A stretch of 64,000 bases of DNA. Source: Caulobacter sp. Root655. GTDB taxonomy: Bacteria > Pseudomonadota > Alphaproteobacteria > Caulobacterales > Caulobacteraceae. Of this stretch, positions 44,493-53,361 are shown piece by piece. Every line of letters starts with the position of its first letter. The first letter of the stretch is position 1. The notes under the pieces are model-generated. The model was not told the origin of the DNA, searched no databases, and saw only the letters and a program-made list of their open reading frames with translations. A program made the position numbers and the translations under genes. The stretch is taken from assembly GCF_001427665.1 (NCBI RefSeq), contig NZ_LMHC01000024.1:160970-224969 (forward strand). Direction: 5' to 3'.

Positions 44493-45566
44493 TCACTCAA
44501 CAGATCGCGGACACATCTGGCTGATGGGATTGGATCCTGTCGCGGTCAGGAGGCCAAGACGGTAGGGCAGATTGATGTAGTCCGTGCCGGCCGGGTGGGA
44601 TTCCAGGCCCTGATAGAGGAACCGCAGGGGCTTGCAGGGATCGATCGTCAGCGTCTGGTCATGGCCGCTGCGCAGCAGTTCGCCGTGGGAAACGCCTTCC
44701 GCCCAGGCCGGCCCGTCGAACGTGACATTGTCCCCCCCGGCGAAGGACTTCGAGGCGCTGATGGCCAGCGGGCGCCACTCGCCGTCCAGCCTGTCGCTGG
44801 TCCAGGCGCGGAAGTAGCGGCCGCGCGGGCTGATGGCCTCGACCGCGGTGAGGTAGGTGTTCGTCCCCGCGATCTTGTAGTGCATGCTGGCTTCGAAGAT
44901 GTCGTCGCGCTCGCCGGCCATGACGATCTTGGTGTCCGTGAAGCCCTCGGGGAACCGGCCGATGGGCGTCTGCGACCGGTAGAGCTTGCCGTTGTCGCCC
45001 GTGTTGAAGAGGTGGCAGGTGGCGTCGTCGCAAATGACCCAGAAGTCGAGCCAGCTCTCCTGACCCGAGTCTTTGACGACGGCCGGCGTTTGCGAAAAGA
45101 ACGGCTTCGGCGTGCTCCACGACATGGGGTCTTCGATGTTCGCGGTCGTCGAGTAGAGCGGCGGGCCGCCCTGATAGACCATGTACCAGAGCTTCTGCGG
45201 CGCGAAGTAGAAGACCTGCGGCGCGGCGCGATAGCCGGGGCCAATGCCGGACTGTTTCAGGCTGACGACCTCGGCCTTGGGCGCCTCGGACCAGTCGGTG
45301 AAACGGCTGTAGGCCAGGTTCCATCCATCGGGGGCGGCCGTGGTCATGAAGACGTGGTAGGCGCCGTTGAAATAGACCACCGAGGGATCCTTGAGGCCGG
45401 CATAGCGCTCGCCCTTGGCGGACGGCGCGATCAGCTGCGCTGAGGAATGCCATTGGAAACCTCCCTTCTCGCCCGCCTGGGCCTGCGTCGCGCCGACCAG
45501 GCTGGCGAGGCCGAGGAGGGCGGCGGCCGCGACCCGGGCTGAAGTCCGGCCTTTGATGATCGTCAT
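44493..45566 (-). CDS. Glycoside hydrolase family 62, alpha-L-arabinofuranosidase
   Basis: This 357-residue exported enzyme (signal peptide about 1-31) matches GH62. It has LKDPSVVYFNGAYHVFMTTA with D60, YRAAPQVFYFAPQKLWYMVYQ, LDFWVICDD with D174, LYRSQTPIGRFPEG and DIFEASMHYKI with E225, the family's catalytic residues by my alignment from memory. GH62 enzymes release arabinose from arabinoxylan. The ATG at 45566 begins the signal peptide. It is the last gene of the minus-strand hemicellulose cluster. Confidence 0.9.
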   Translation of the reverse strand: MTIIKGRTSARVAAAALLGLASLVGATQAQAGEKGGFQWHSSAQLIAPSAKGERYAGLKDPSVVYFNGAYHVFMTTAAPDGWNLAYSRFTDWSEAPKAEVVSLKQSGIGPGYRAAPQVFYFAPQKLWYMVYQGGPPLYSTTANIEDPMSWSTPKPFFSQTPAVVKDSGQESWLDFWVICDDATCHLFNTGDNGKLYRSQTPIGRFPEGFTDTKIVMAGERDDIFEASMHYKIAGTNTYLTAVEAISPRGRYFRAWTSDRLDGEWRPLAISASKSFAGGDNVTFDGPAWAEGVSHGELLRSGHDQTLTIDPCKPLRFLYQGLESHPAGTDYINLPYRLGLLTATGSNPISQMCPRSVE

Positions 45567-45609
45567 GGGCGTGTGTCCTGTCTGGAAATCGAAATGGAGA
45601 TGGGAGTGA

Positions 45610-46803
45610 TCAGTTGGAGGATCGGAAGCGACCGCGGGCCAGCAGCCTGTCGGCCAGCCAGCGCCGGGCGGGCTCGTCGTAGAGTTTGAGGCAGGCATAG
45701 GCGATCGCGACAGCGGCCACGAACACGCCGGCCCCCACCAGGGCGCCCCGCGCCGGGGGAACCTTCTTGTCCACCACCCAGCCGGTGTAGATGTAGATCA
45801 GGGGATAGTGGGTGATGTAGAGCGGATAGGACAGGTCGCCGAAGAAGCGGGCGATCCGCACCGAGGGGCCGCTCGCGTCCTTCTCGCCGGCCCCGATCAT
45901 GACGATCAGCGGAAACAGCACGATCACGCAGGCCGCTTCGTAGAGGCCATTGGCCCACAGCCGCTCCGTTCCGCCAAACCGCGGGAGCGCCAGCGCCGCG
46001 ACCAGCAGCAGGCTGCAGACCGCGAAGGCGCCGCCGACCTTGACCCGCTTGCCCAGCCGCATGAGCAGCACCCCAGCGAAGAACGGGAAGAGCACGCGCG
46101 TCAGGCCGATGCGAATTCCACCGGCGTCGAGCGCCCACCCACCAATGACGTCGCCCCTGGGACCGAACACCAGCATGTGGATCAGCGCCAAGGCCGCCAG
46201 GGCCACCAGGACGCCCAGCGCCCGGTTCGACAGCTTCCGCAGGCCCACCGCGTAGAGGATGTTGGCGAGGTACTCGTAGAACAGCGACCAGGCCGGCCCA
46301 TTGAGCGGATAGATCTCGCCCCACCCGCGAATTTCCGCCGATGGCGTCAGCGGGACCATCAGGCAGCCGAGCAGCATCACCGCCACCACCTGCCAGGCCG
46401 AAACGGCCTCCAGCTTGGGGAAGATCGAGAAGTGCTGGAAGGCGACCAGGGCCGCGCCGATCAGACTGCCCATGATGATCATCGGCTGGAGCCGGACCAG
46501 ACGGCGCTTGTAGAACGCCCATTGGCTCATCCCCGCCGCCCAGCGCTCGTCATAGGCATAGGCGATCACGAAGCCCGACAGCAGGAAGAAGAAGTCCACC
46601 GCGAGGTAGCCGTGATTGACGATCTGCTTTTGTGGATTGCCTCCGGCATAGGCCTCGAAGAGATGGAAGATGACCACCATCAGGGACGCCACGCCGCGCA
46701 AGCCATCGAGGATGACATAGTGGCCCTTCGCCGGCGCGGTGGCGTCTGTCGACGTCGCCGCGGCCGATCCGGGCATGGCGAGCGCCCCAGTTTGCTCAGT
46801 CAT
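45610..46803 (-). CDS. Acyltransferase 3 family membrane protein
   Basis: This 397-residue protein has about 10 membrane helices. The AT3 start pattern is YVILDGLRGVASLMVVIFHLFEAY with the conserved Arg and His, followed by FFLLSGFVIAYAYDERW and RLVRLQPMIIMGSLIG. It probably O-acylates a carbohydrate at the inner membrane. The ATG at 46803 is preceded by GAGGATAC. It lies inside the glycoside hydrolase cluster, which suggests it modifies a cell-surface or imported sugar, but the substrate is unknown. Confidence 0.87.
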   Translation of the reverse strand: MTEQTGALAMPGSAAATSTDATAPAKGHYVILDGLRGVASLMVVIFHLFEAYAGGNPQKQIVNHGYLAVDFFFLLSGFVIAYAYDERWAAGMSQWAFYKRRLVRLQPMIIMGSLIGAALVAFQHFSIFPKLEAVSAWQVVAVMLLGCLMVPLTPSAEIRGWGEIYPLNGPAWSLFYEYLANILYAVGLRKLSNRALGVLVALAALALIHMLVFGPRGDVIGGWALDAGGIRIGLTRVLFPFFAGVLLMRLGKRVKVGGAFAVCSLLLVAALALPRFGGTERLWANGLYEAACVIVLFPLIVMIGAGEKDASGPSVRIARFFGDLSYPLYITHYPLIYIYTGWVVDKKVPPARGALVGAGVFVAAVAIAYACLKLYDEPARRWLADRLLARGRFRSSN

Positions 46804-46846
46804 GTATCCTCGCAAAGTCGTGTGGATCGCACCGCGCGTTCCAACC

Positions 46847-48727
46847 CTAGTGAACGGGTTTGATGGTGATCGCGGCCCCGCCGCCCACGCTCATGGGAAT
46901 GTGAAGAACGTCGCGGTTCGAGATCGACTTGACGACATGTTCGACGTCATTGGCCCCAGCGCCGTCTTGCCAGATCTCGGCCTTGAACTTCCCTCCCCCC
47001 AGAAAGCCGAGCGGTATGGCGACGGTGCGTGACTCCTCGTTCGTCATGGCGCCGACGTACCAGGTCTGACCCTTGCGCCGCGCCACCACGACGTGGCTTT
47101 CCGGCGATCCATCGATGAACCGCGTCTCGTCCCAGGCGGTCGGAACATCCTTGAGAAACTCGAAGCCCGGCGCGTTCGCATAGGCCGCGGGGTCGTCGGA
47201 GATCATCTGCAGCGGGCTGTCGAACACCACGTACTGGGCCAGGGCCTGGCCGCGCGTCGTGCGGGTCATCGGCATGACTTCCCGGGCGACATAGGTCTGC
47301 GGCGTGCTGTTGCGGAAACCGCCCGGGGTATAGTCCATGGGGCCCAGCAGCATGCGGGTATAGGCGAGCTTGACGTTGTGCCCGGGCGTGACCTGTCCCC
47401 AGGCGAACTTGTTGTATTCCAGCCCCAGCACGCCTTCCTGGGTGATGTAGTTGGGATAGGTGCGCGCCAGCCCGGCCGGAGGGAAGGCGCCGTGCATGTC
47501 CAGGAGCAGATGGCGCTTGGCGGTTTCCTGGGCCAGGCGGACATAGAACTGGACCATCTCCTGGTCGTCCCGTTCCATGAAGTCGACCTTGACGCCCTTG
47601 ATCCCCCAACGCTGATAGGTGTCGAGCACCGCCTCCATCCGGGGTTCGACATGCTTCCAGTGCGCCCACAGGATGAGCCCGACGCCCTTTGAGTCCGCGT
47701 ATTTCACCAGGGCCGGCATATCGATCACCGGATTGCTCTGGGTGATGTCGGTCTTCGGGTCCGCGTCGCAGCACGGAGTGGCGTTGAGGGGCCATCCTGC
47801 GTCGATGAGAAAATAGGGAAAGCCGGACTCGGCCGCGAAATCGATGAAGCGGCGGAAACGCTCCATGGTCGGCTTCTCGCCGGCCGTCGGTCCAGACCAC
47901 CAGTCCCAGGCCACCTTGCCGGGCTTGACCCAGGAATAGTCGCCCTCGGCCTGGGCGGAGAGATTTCCGATCAGGTGGGATTGGATGAGATCGCCGGCGC
48001 GGTCGGCCATCATGACCGCGCGCCAGGCGCTGGTCAGGCCGGCGGCGGATCTGACGGCGACATCCTTGCGGTCGGGTAGCGGCGTCACCCTGACCTTCAG
48101 CCCGCCGTCGACCGGGGACAGGCTCGATCCCGCATAGGCCTCTATCCCCGACTGCACGATCGCATAGTGGGTGCGGCCGGAGGCGGACGAACAGACCACC
48201 GGAACGTCATAGAGCTTGGCGCCGTCCAGTTCGGAGATCTTCTTCAGGGCCCATGAATTCTCATGAGAGCTCGAATATTCGGTGACTTCGCAGGCGGGGT
48301 CGTTCGGAAAGCGGTACGCCGTCTTTTCCCCCTTGAGCACCACCGGCGCGTCCTTGGGCAACAGATAGCGAAACGCGACTCCGTCGTTGGAGGCCCGTGC
48401 TTCCACCGAAAGCGTCCGATGGGCGCCGGTCTTTTCACGGAAGGTGACGATCGCCCCATTGTGCCAGTCTCGCGCCGCGCTGGCCTTTGTCGCCGTCAAG
48501 GCAAGGTCGCGCTTCTGACTTTGCTTTTGAATATCGACGACCTCCAGATCCGAGAAATCGGGTGCGTTCGCCAGCTCCAGGCCCATCGGAGAAGCGGACA
48601 CGATCGGTTCGCCCTCGCGATAGACCGAGTAGCTCGCCCCGTCGGCCGCGATCCTGATCTCCGCCTTCTTGTCGGGCGAGGCCACGACGATTTGGGACAC
48701 GGCCAGCGCCATCATGATGTTGAACAA
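46847..48727 (-). CDS. Glycoside hydrolase family 97
   Basis: This 626-residue enzyme has a short signal-like N-terminus and an N-terminal beta-sandwich. The (beta/alpha)8 barrel has WDWWSGPTAGEKPTMERFRRF, YFLIDAGW, WGIKGVKVDFMERDDQEMV and YPNYITQEGVLGLEYNKFAWG. The Asp in VKVDFM matches the nucleophile of the retaining GH97 branch (alpha-galactosidase type) rather than the inverting alpha-glucosidase branch. The TTG start at 48727 is preceded by AAGGGA at about 8 bases; an ATG four codons on is possible. Confidence 0.88.
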   Translation of the reverse strand: MFNIMMALAVSQIVVASPDKKAEIRIAADGASYSVYREGEPIVSASPMGLELANAPDFSDLEVVDIQKQSQKRDLALTATKASAARDWHNGAIVTFREKTGAHRTLSVEARASNDGVAFRYLLPKDAPVVLKGEKTAYRFPNDPACEVTEYSSSHENSWALKKISELDGAKLYDVPVVCSSASGRTHYAIVQSGIEAYAGSSLSPVDGGLKVRVTPLPDRKDVAVRSAAGLTSAWRAVMMADRAGDLIQSHLIGNLSAQAEGDYSWVKPGKVAWDWWSGPTAGEKPTMERFRRFIDFAAESGFPYFLIDAGWPLNATPCCDADPKTDITQSNPVIDMPALVKYADSKGVGLILWAHWKHVEPRMEAVLDTYQRWGIKGVKVDFMERDDQEMVQFYVRLAQETAKRHLLLDMHGAFPPAGLARTYPNYITQEGVLGLEYNKFAWGQVTPGHNVKLAYTRMLLGPMDYTPGGFRNSTPQTYVAREVMPMTRTTRGQALAQYVVFDSPLQMISDDPAAYANAPGFEFLKDVPTAWDETRFIDGSPESHVVVARRKGQTWYVGAMTNEESRTVAIPLGFLGGGKFKAEIWQDGAGANDVEHVVKSISNRDVLHIPMSVGGGAAITIKPVH

Positions 48728-48798
48728 CGGAAGATTCCCTTGGAGTGAGATTCAGAGGGCGCGAAGACGATGGCTGCGGTTACCCACCGCCAATGGCC

Positions 48799-50373
48799 TC
48801 AGGCGAAGCTGATCTTGAAAACGCTGGCGTGGCGGGTCGGCGCGCGCGCCGGGACCTCGATCGACAGCGCGCCGGCGCCCTGGCGGAACTTGAGCGGCCC
48901 GCGACGGCCCAGCATCTCGACCCGCGCCACGCGCCGACGCTCATGGGGATTGCCCGCGGCGAGCGCGGCGATCTCGGTGGAGCCCGACGGTTCTCCGAGC
49001 GCGATCGCATAGAGCGTGTCGCCCTTGGTCGTGAAGCGAATGTCCCGAGCGGTATAGGCCGCGCTCTCCTGGAACGCCCCGGCCGCGGCTTCGGTCGGCC
49101 CTTCGCCGAACACCTTCCACGGCCGTGTTCCGTGAATGGCTTCGGCGTTCGCCGCCATCCATGGCGCCAGCTCCTCCAGGAGCAGTTGCGACTCGGGCGG
49201 CAGGCTGCCGTCCGGATACAGCACGACGTTCAGCAGCAGGTTGCCGTTCTTGCTGACGATGTCGGCCAGCATGGCGATGACTTCCGACGTGGTCTTGTAC
49301 TTGTAGCCGTCGCTGTAGAACCAATCGCCGTTGGAGGTGTCGGTCTGCCACGGCAGCGGATTGATGCCGTTCAGGACCCCGCGCTCGACATCCTGGACCG
49401 CCCATTCCTTGTGGAATTCGCCGGAGCCCAGATCCTTGCAATTGTAGACGGCCTCGAGCTTGCCGCCGCGCGCGATGCTGCTGTTGTACATGTGCGCGAC
49501 CAGGCTTCGCCCGACCACGCCGAACGGCAGCCCTCCGTCCGAGTACAGAAGGTCCGGCTCGTAGGTGTCAAGCAGGTCGCGCATGCGGTCGAACCAGATC
49601 TGATGGAACCGCGGATCCTTGGTGTACCAGGTGTCGGGGGCGACGCGATAAGGCTCGTTGTGCGGCGGATGGTAGAGGTCGGCGTACTTGGGGTCCGCGC
49701 CGTCATAGGCCACGCCGTTTTCGGGCCAGGCCTGGTTATAGAGATGGCTGGGATGCCACCAGTTGTGGCTGGCGCCCAGGTGCTCCGATACGCCGAAACG
49801 CAGCTTGCGCTTGCGTGCAGCCGCCTTCCAGGCGCCGACGATGTCGCGCTTGGGGCCCATGGCCACCGCGTTCCAGCGATGATGCTTGGAGTTCCACAGG
49901 TCGAAATTGTCGTGATGCACGCCCATGCTGACGAAGTACTTGGCGCCGGCGGCGGCGTACTGGTCCATGAGGACCTCGGGATCGAACTTCTCCGCCGTCC
50001 ACAAGGGAATGATGTCCTTGTAGCCGACCTTGGAAGGCTGGCCGTAGGTCTTCAGGTGGTGGTCGTAGTGCGGGTGGCCCGGAACGTACATCTGCCGGGC
50101 GTACCAGTCGCCCTGGCGCGGCACGGCCTGCGGGCCCCAATGGGCCCAGATCCCGAACTTGGCGTCGCGGAACCAGTCGGGGGCCTGGTAGGTCTTCAGG
50201 GACTCGGGCTCCTGGCGGAACGGGCCCTTGGCCATGGGCAGCCGATAGTCCGGCGCCGGCAGCTTGGCGCAGGCGTCCGCGGACGGCTCCTGCCTCGCCT
50301 GGGCGGCTCCCGCCAGGCCCAGCGCCGCGAGGGCTGGGACACCCAGGAAATGCCGCTTGTTCAACGTCACCAT
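48799..50373 (-). CDS. Alpha-L-fucosidase, GH29
   Basis: This 524-residue exported enzyme has APDWFRDAKFGIWAHWGPQAVP, the GH29 opening, YFVSMGVHHDNFDLWNSKHHRWNA, and the nucleophile Asp in EPDLLYSDGGLPFG. The C-terminal part (about 430-524) forms a beta-sandwich. The ATG at 50373 is chosen over the TTG two codons upstream. It probably removes fucose from the tip of fucosylated xyloglucan side chains, given the neighbouring alpha-xylosidase and beta-galactosidase genes. Confidence 0.9.
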   Translation of the reverse strand: MVTLNKRHFLGVPALAALGLAGAAQARQEPSADACAKLPAPDYRLPMAKGPFRQEPESLKTYQAPDWFRDAKFGIWAHWGPQAVPRQGDWYARQMYVPGHPHYDHHLKTYGQPSKVGYKDIIPLWTAEKFDPEVLMDQYAAAGAKYFVSMGVHHDNFDLWNSKHHRWNAVAMGPKRDIVGAWKAAARKRKLRFGVSEHLGASHNWWHPSHLYNQAWPENGVAYDGADPKYADLYHPPHNEPYRVAPDTWYTKDPRFHQIWFDRMRDLLDTYEPDLLYSDGGLPFGVVGRSLVAHMYNSSIARGGKLEAVYNCKDLGSGEFHKEWAVQDVERGVLNGINPLPWQTDTSNGDWFYSDGYKYKTTSEVIAMLADIVSKNGNLLLNVVLYPDGSLPPESQLLLEELAPWMAANAEAIHGTRPWKVFGEGPTEAAAGAFQESAAYTARDIRFTTKGDTLYAIALGEPSGSTEIAALAAGNPHERRRVARVEMLGRRGPLKFRQGAGALSIEVPARAPTRHASVFKISFA

Positions 50374-50451
50374 GCTCAACTCCCAAATTTCTTTGAATAT
50401 TCCTGTTGGACCGCGACCTACGGATCGCGAACCCGACGACCAAGATGTCCG

Positions 50452-51504
50452 CTATTTTCCGACGGAATGAAGTACGCGCCCAAAGAACGGCAGAACGTTA
50501 TTCTGGAAACGACTGGCGACGGCGCTGCCGTGGTCCCCACTGTAAATTTCGAAAGTGTTCTCCACGCCAGAGGCGTCCATGCGTTCGTGCAATTCGGCCG
50601 CGTCGACCTTCAGCCCGTCCTGGTCGCCCACATCCATGGCGATCGCCTGATATCGCCGCAGATTGAAGACGTACTGGTCGAGCATGCTCAGGGGCGCGTT
50701 GGCGGCCCATCGCGCCAGCACCGACCGGTCGACGACGCCGTTCGACGTCGGCAGATCGACATAGAACGGCGGCTTCTTCGGGTTCGGCGACCAGGCGGCG
50801 GCGACGGCGAAGGTCGCGCGCGGCAGGAAGCCGAGCTTGGTCGCCTCTTCCCGGGTTTTGACGGCTTCAACACTCGCGGCGGCTTCTGGCGGCGGAACCT
50901 CGCGGGCCGAAAGGCAGCATGGGCTCATGATGTAGAGCGCGCCAAACGTCTCGGGGTGCTTCATGCCGATGCGCGCGACGCCGTAGCCGCCCATGGAGTG
51001 ACCGGCGAGGCCGCGGCTCAGGCGGTCCGGAAGGGTGCGGTAATGGGTATCGACGTAGCTGACCAGGTCGCGGGTGATGAACCCTTCCCAGTCGCCGATC
51101 GTCACTGAACTCGAGTACATGGAGCCGTTGTGCAGGGTCTGGGTGTCCGGCAAGACGACGATCACGTCGGGCGCGCCCGACGCGAAGGCGGCCTCGACGG
51201 TTCGCGGGGTCTGGAGCAATCCCGCGAACGCGTCGGCGGTCATGCCATATCCATGCAGCGCGTAGACGACCGGATAGCGGCGCGACGGGTTGGCGGCATA
51301 GCCGGGTGGGAGATAGACCACGACATCCCGATCAGCCGACTCGCCTTCGAGATTGCCCTCCAAGGCCGCGCCGTGGACCTTGATACGGTCGACGGTCACG
51401 GATTTGGCGCTCGCCGCGGGAGGCGACGGCGAGGCCGCCCGCAAGTCCGTGCTCGACGCCGCCAATAGAATGGCCATCGCTATGGAAGCCCAACCGGTTT
51501 TCAC
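50452..51504 (-). CDS. Alpha/beta hydrolase, esterase D/feruloyl-esterase type
   Basis: This exported protein (350 residues from the GTG at 51504, signal ending DLRAA) has YPVVYALHGYGMTADAFAG, the nucleophile elbow GLAGHSMGGYGVARIG, and late Asp and His residues (in DVGDQDGLKVD and YSGDHG) to complete a triad. Related CE1-like esterases remove acetyl or feruloyl groups from plant polysaccharides. A GTG at 51525 is possible, but the AAGGGGA spacing favours 51504. Deacetylation of xyloglucan or xylan is inferred from context. Confidence 0.83.
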   Translation of the reverse strand: MKTGWASIAMAILLAASSTDLRAASPSPPAASAKSVTVDRIKVHGAALEGNLEGESADRDVVVYLPPGYAANPSRRYPVVYALHGYGMTADAFAGLLQTPRTVEAAFASGAPDVIVVLPDTQTLHNGSMYSSSVTIGDWEGFITRDLVSYVDTHYRTLPDRLSRGLAGHSMGGYGVARIGMKHPETFGALYIMSPCCLSAREVPPPEAAASVEAVKTREEATKLGFLPRATFAVAAAWSPNPKKPPFYVDLPTSNGVVDRSVLARWAANAPLSMLDQYVFNLRRYQAIAMDVGDQDGLKVDAAELHERMDASGVENTFEIYSGDHGSAVASRFQNNVLPFFGRVLHSVGK

Positions 51505-51595
51505 GTGCGTCCCCTTTCCCTTCACGGGTGGAAGCCTGAAATTGCCCCCCCGTTTCCTGCTCTCGCGCGCCCCGTTCCGGAGGCTTGGCCGACGA

Positions 51596-53272
51596 TCAGT
51601 TCGGGTTGCCCACCGGAATAATCGCCGCGCCCTGGGCCGCTCCGAACTTGATCCGCAGGACCTGCTGGCGATCGACCAGATTGAGGCCGTTGTCGGTCTG
51701 GTCGCCGTTCCAGACCCGCCGGAAGATCCATTTTCCGTTCTCGAACCGGCCCTCCTCGACGCGGAGCATCTGGCCGCTTTCGGGCTTGGACGGCTCGAAC
51801 TTCACGCGGGTGTTGAAACCGGTCAGCAGGTAGTCGCCCGGACCAAGCTCGGCGACCGCCGCGCCGCCCACGGGCTGGGGATTGCCGGTCGGCTTGTCCG
51901 TTCCGAACTGCCATTGGCCGAAGGTGGCGACGGCGCGATAGGGACCGAGCTCCATCACCTGGGTGTGGTTGGCCTTGGGGTCGGTCGGCTCGGAGACGCC
52001 CCAGGTCTTGCCCGCGAACGCCAGGGCCGCCCACTCGCGCGCCATGGGCTCGAACAGGGTGTAATTCCGGGCGAACAGCTTGGCCTTGGACTCGTCGAAG
52101 TCCTTGGCCCCGAGCGGGTAGTTGTAATAGCCGGTGTCGTCCATGCCGAACGGCGAGAACCCGATCGCGCCCTTGCCGATGGTCGCGAAGAAATAGCGGG
52201 CGAACTCGGTGTCGTTGCCGGTTTCGGGCACGAAGAGCGCGTTGTCGGGCCTGGAGTAGTAGTCCAGATAGGCCAGGTACGCCGCGTGGTCGCGGACATA
52301 GATGTCCGGCGCGACCAGGTCGATCGACGGCGCGGCGGCCTTGTAGACGTCGATCACGTGATGCACCGGCCCGCCGCTGGCGTAGGTCGGGGCCGGCTGC
52401 CGGCCGAAGGCCGAAGCCAGGGCCGCGTTCATGTACATCGGCAGCGGCTTGACCGCCTTGCCAGCCTTGGCGATCTCCTCGACATAGGCGGCGAACGACC
52501 AGGCATTGAAATATTCGTCCGCGTCGGCCCCGAACACGGCCTTCCAGCTTCCCGGCGATTTGCCCAGGCGCTTGAGCAGGGCGGCGGGAACTGGTCCGTC
52601 GAACAGCTTCTGGGCCGCGGGCGAGAAGTCCCGGACGCTGCCGTAGGAGCCGACCTCGTTTTCCGGCTGGATCATGATGATCGTGTTCTGCGGGTCGATC
52701 TGGCGGATGTGCTCCATCAGCTTGACGAAGGCGCGCTTGTCGGCCTCCAGCGTGGTCCGGCTATGCGGCGACAGCACATAGTGGGGCTGGCCGCTGGCGG
52801 TGATCATCCGCGGGAAGCGCTTGCCGTCGAGCTTGACCCATTCCGGCGTGTAGCTGGGCCCAGTGTTCTTCCAGGTGCCGAACCACAACAGCACCAGCCG
52901 CACCTTGTTGGCGCGGGCCTGCTCCACCAGCGTGTCCACGAACGAGAAGTCGAACCGACCCTCGACGGGCTCGATCTGCTCCCAGGCGACCGGGACCTCG
53001 ACGGTGTTGGCGTGGATGCGCTTGATCGTGGGCCAGACCTCCGGCAGCACGTCCGGATAGTTGCTGCTGTTGTTGACCTGGGCGCCCAGCATCAGGAACG
53101 GCGCGCCGTCGACGAACAGGGCGTGGCGGCCGTCGCGGGTCACGATGCGCGGAACCGGGTTGGTCGGCTGCGCCTCGGCCGCCGCCACCGCTCCGCCGGC
53201 GAAAGCCAGGACGAGGGCCGCCAGGCTGCTCACGAAACGCGGCGACCGGCCGCCACGGATCGAAGTCCACAT
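51596..53272 (-). CDS. Beta-galactosidase-like GH35 protein with DUF5597 domain
   Basis: This 558-residue exported protein (signal about 1-34, from ATG 53272) has a TIM barrel with FLMLGAQVNNSSNYPDVLPEVW, VEVPVAWEQIEP and LVLLWFGTWKN. The acid/base motif is IIMIQPENEVGSYG and the nucleophile is in ALFVPETGND. The C-terminal beta domain is of the DUF5597 type (YRAVATFGQWQF..., NGKWIFRRVWNGDQTDNG). Enzymes of this shape include xyloglucan-specific beta-galactosidases. A start at ATG 53365, overlapping the GH2 stop as ATGA, is possible but would place 31 odd residues before the signal peptide. Confidence 0.85.
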   Translation of the reverse strand: MWTSIRGGRSPRFVSSLAALVLAFAGGAVAAAEAQPTNPVPRIVTRDGRHALFVDGAPFLMLGAQVNNSSNYPDVLPEVWPTIKRIHANTVEVPVAWEQIEPVEGRFDFSFVDTLVEQARANKVRLVLLWFGTWKNTGPSYTPEWVKLDGKRFPRMITASGQPHYVLSPHSRTTLEADKRAFVKLMEHIRQIDPQNTIIMIQPENEVGSYGSVRDFSPAAQKLFDGPVPAALLKRLGKSPGSWKAVFGADADEYFNAWSFAAYVEEIAKAGKAVKPLPMYMNAALASAFGRQPAPTYASGGPVHHVIDVYKAAAPSIDLVAPDIYVRDHAAYLAYLDYYSRPDNALFVPETGNDTEFARYFFATIGKGAIGFSPFGMDDTGYYNYPLGAKDFDESKAKLFARNYTLFEPMAREWAALAFAGKTWGVSEPTDPKANHTQVMELGPYRAVATFGQWQFGTDKPTGNPQPVGGAAVAELGPGDYLLTGFNTRVKFEPSKPESGQMLRVEEGRFENGKWIFRRVWNGDQTDNGLNLVDRQQVLRIKFGAAQGAAIIPVGNPN

Positions 53273-53361
53273 GCGCGGAAAAACTCCATGAGCCCGCCCG
53301 AATGGCGAGGTCGACGTGTTGGATGAGGATCTGGCGAGGCTTCCCTGTCGTTCGGTCGCGT

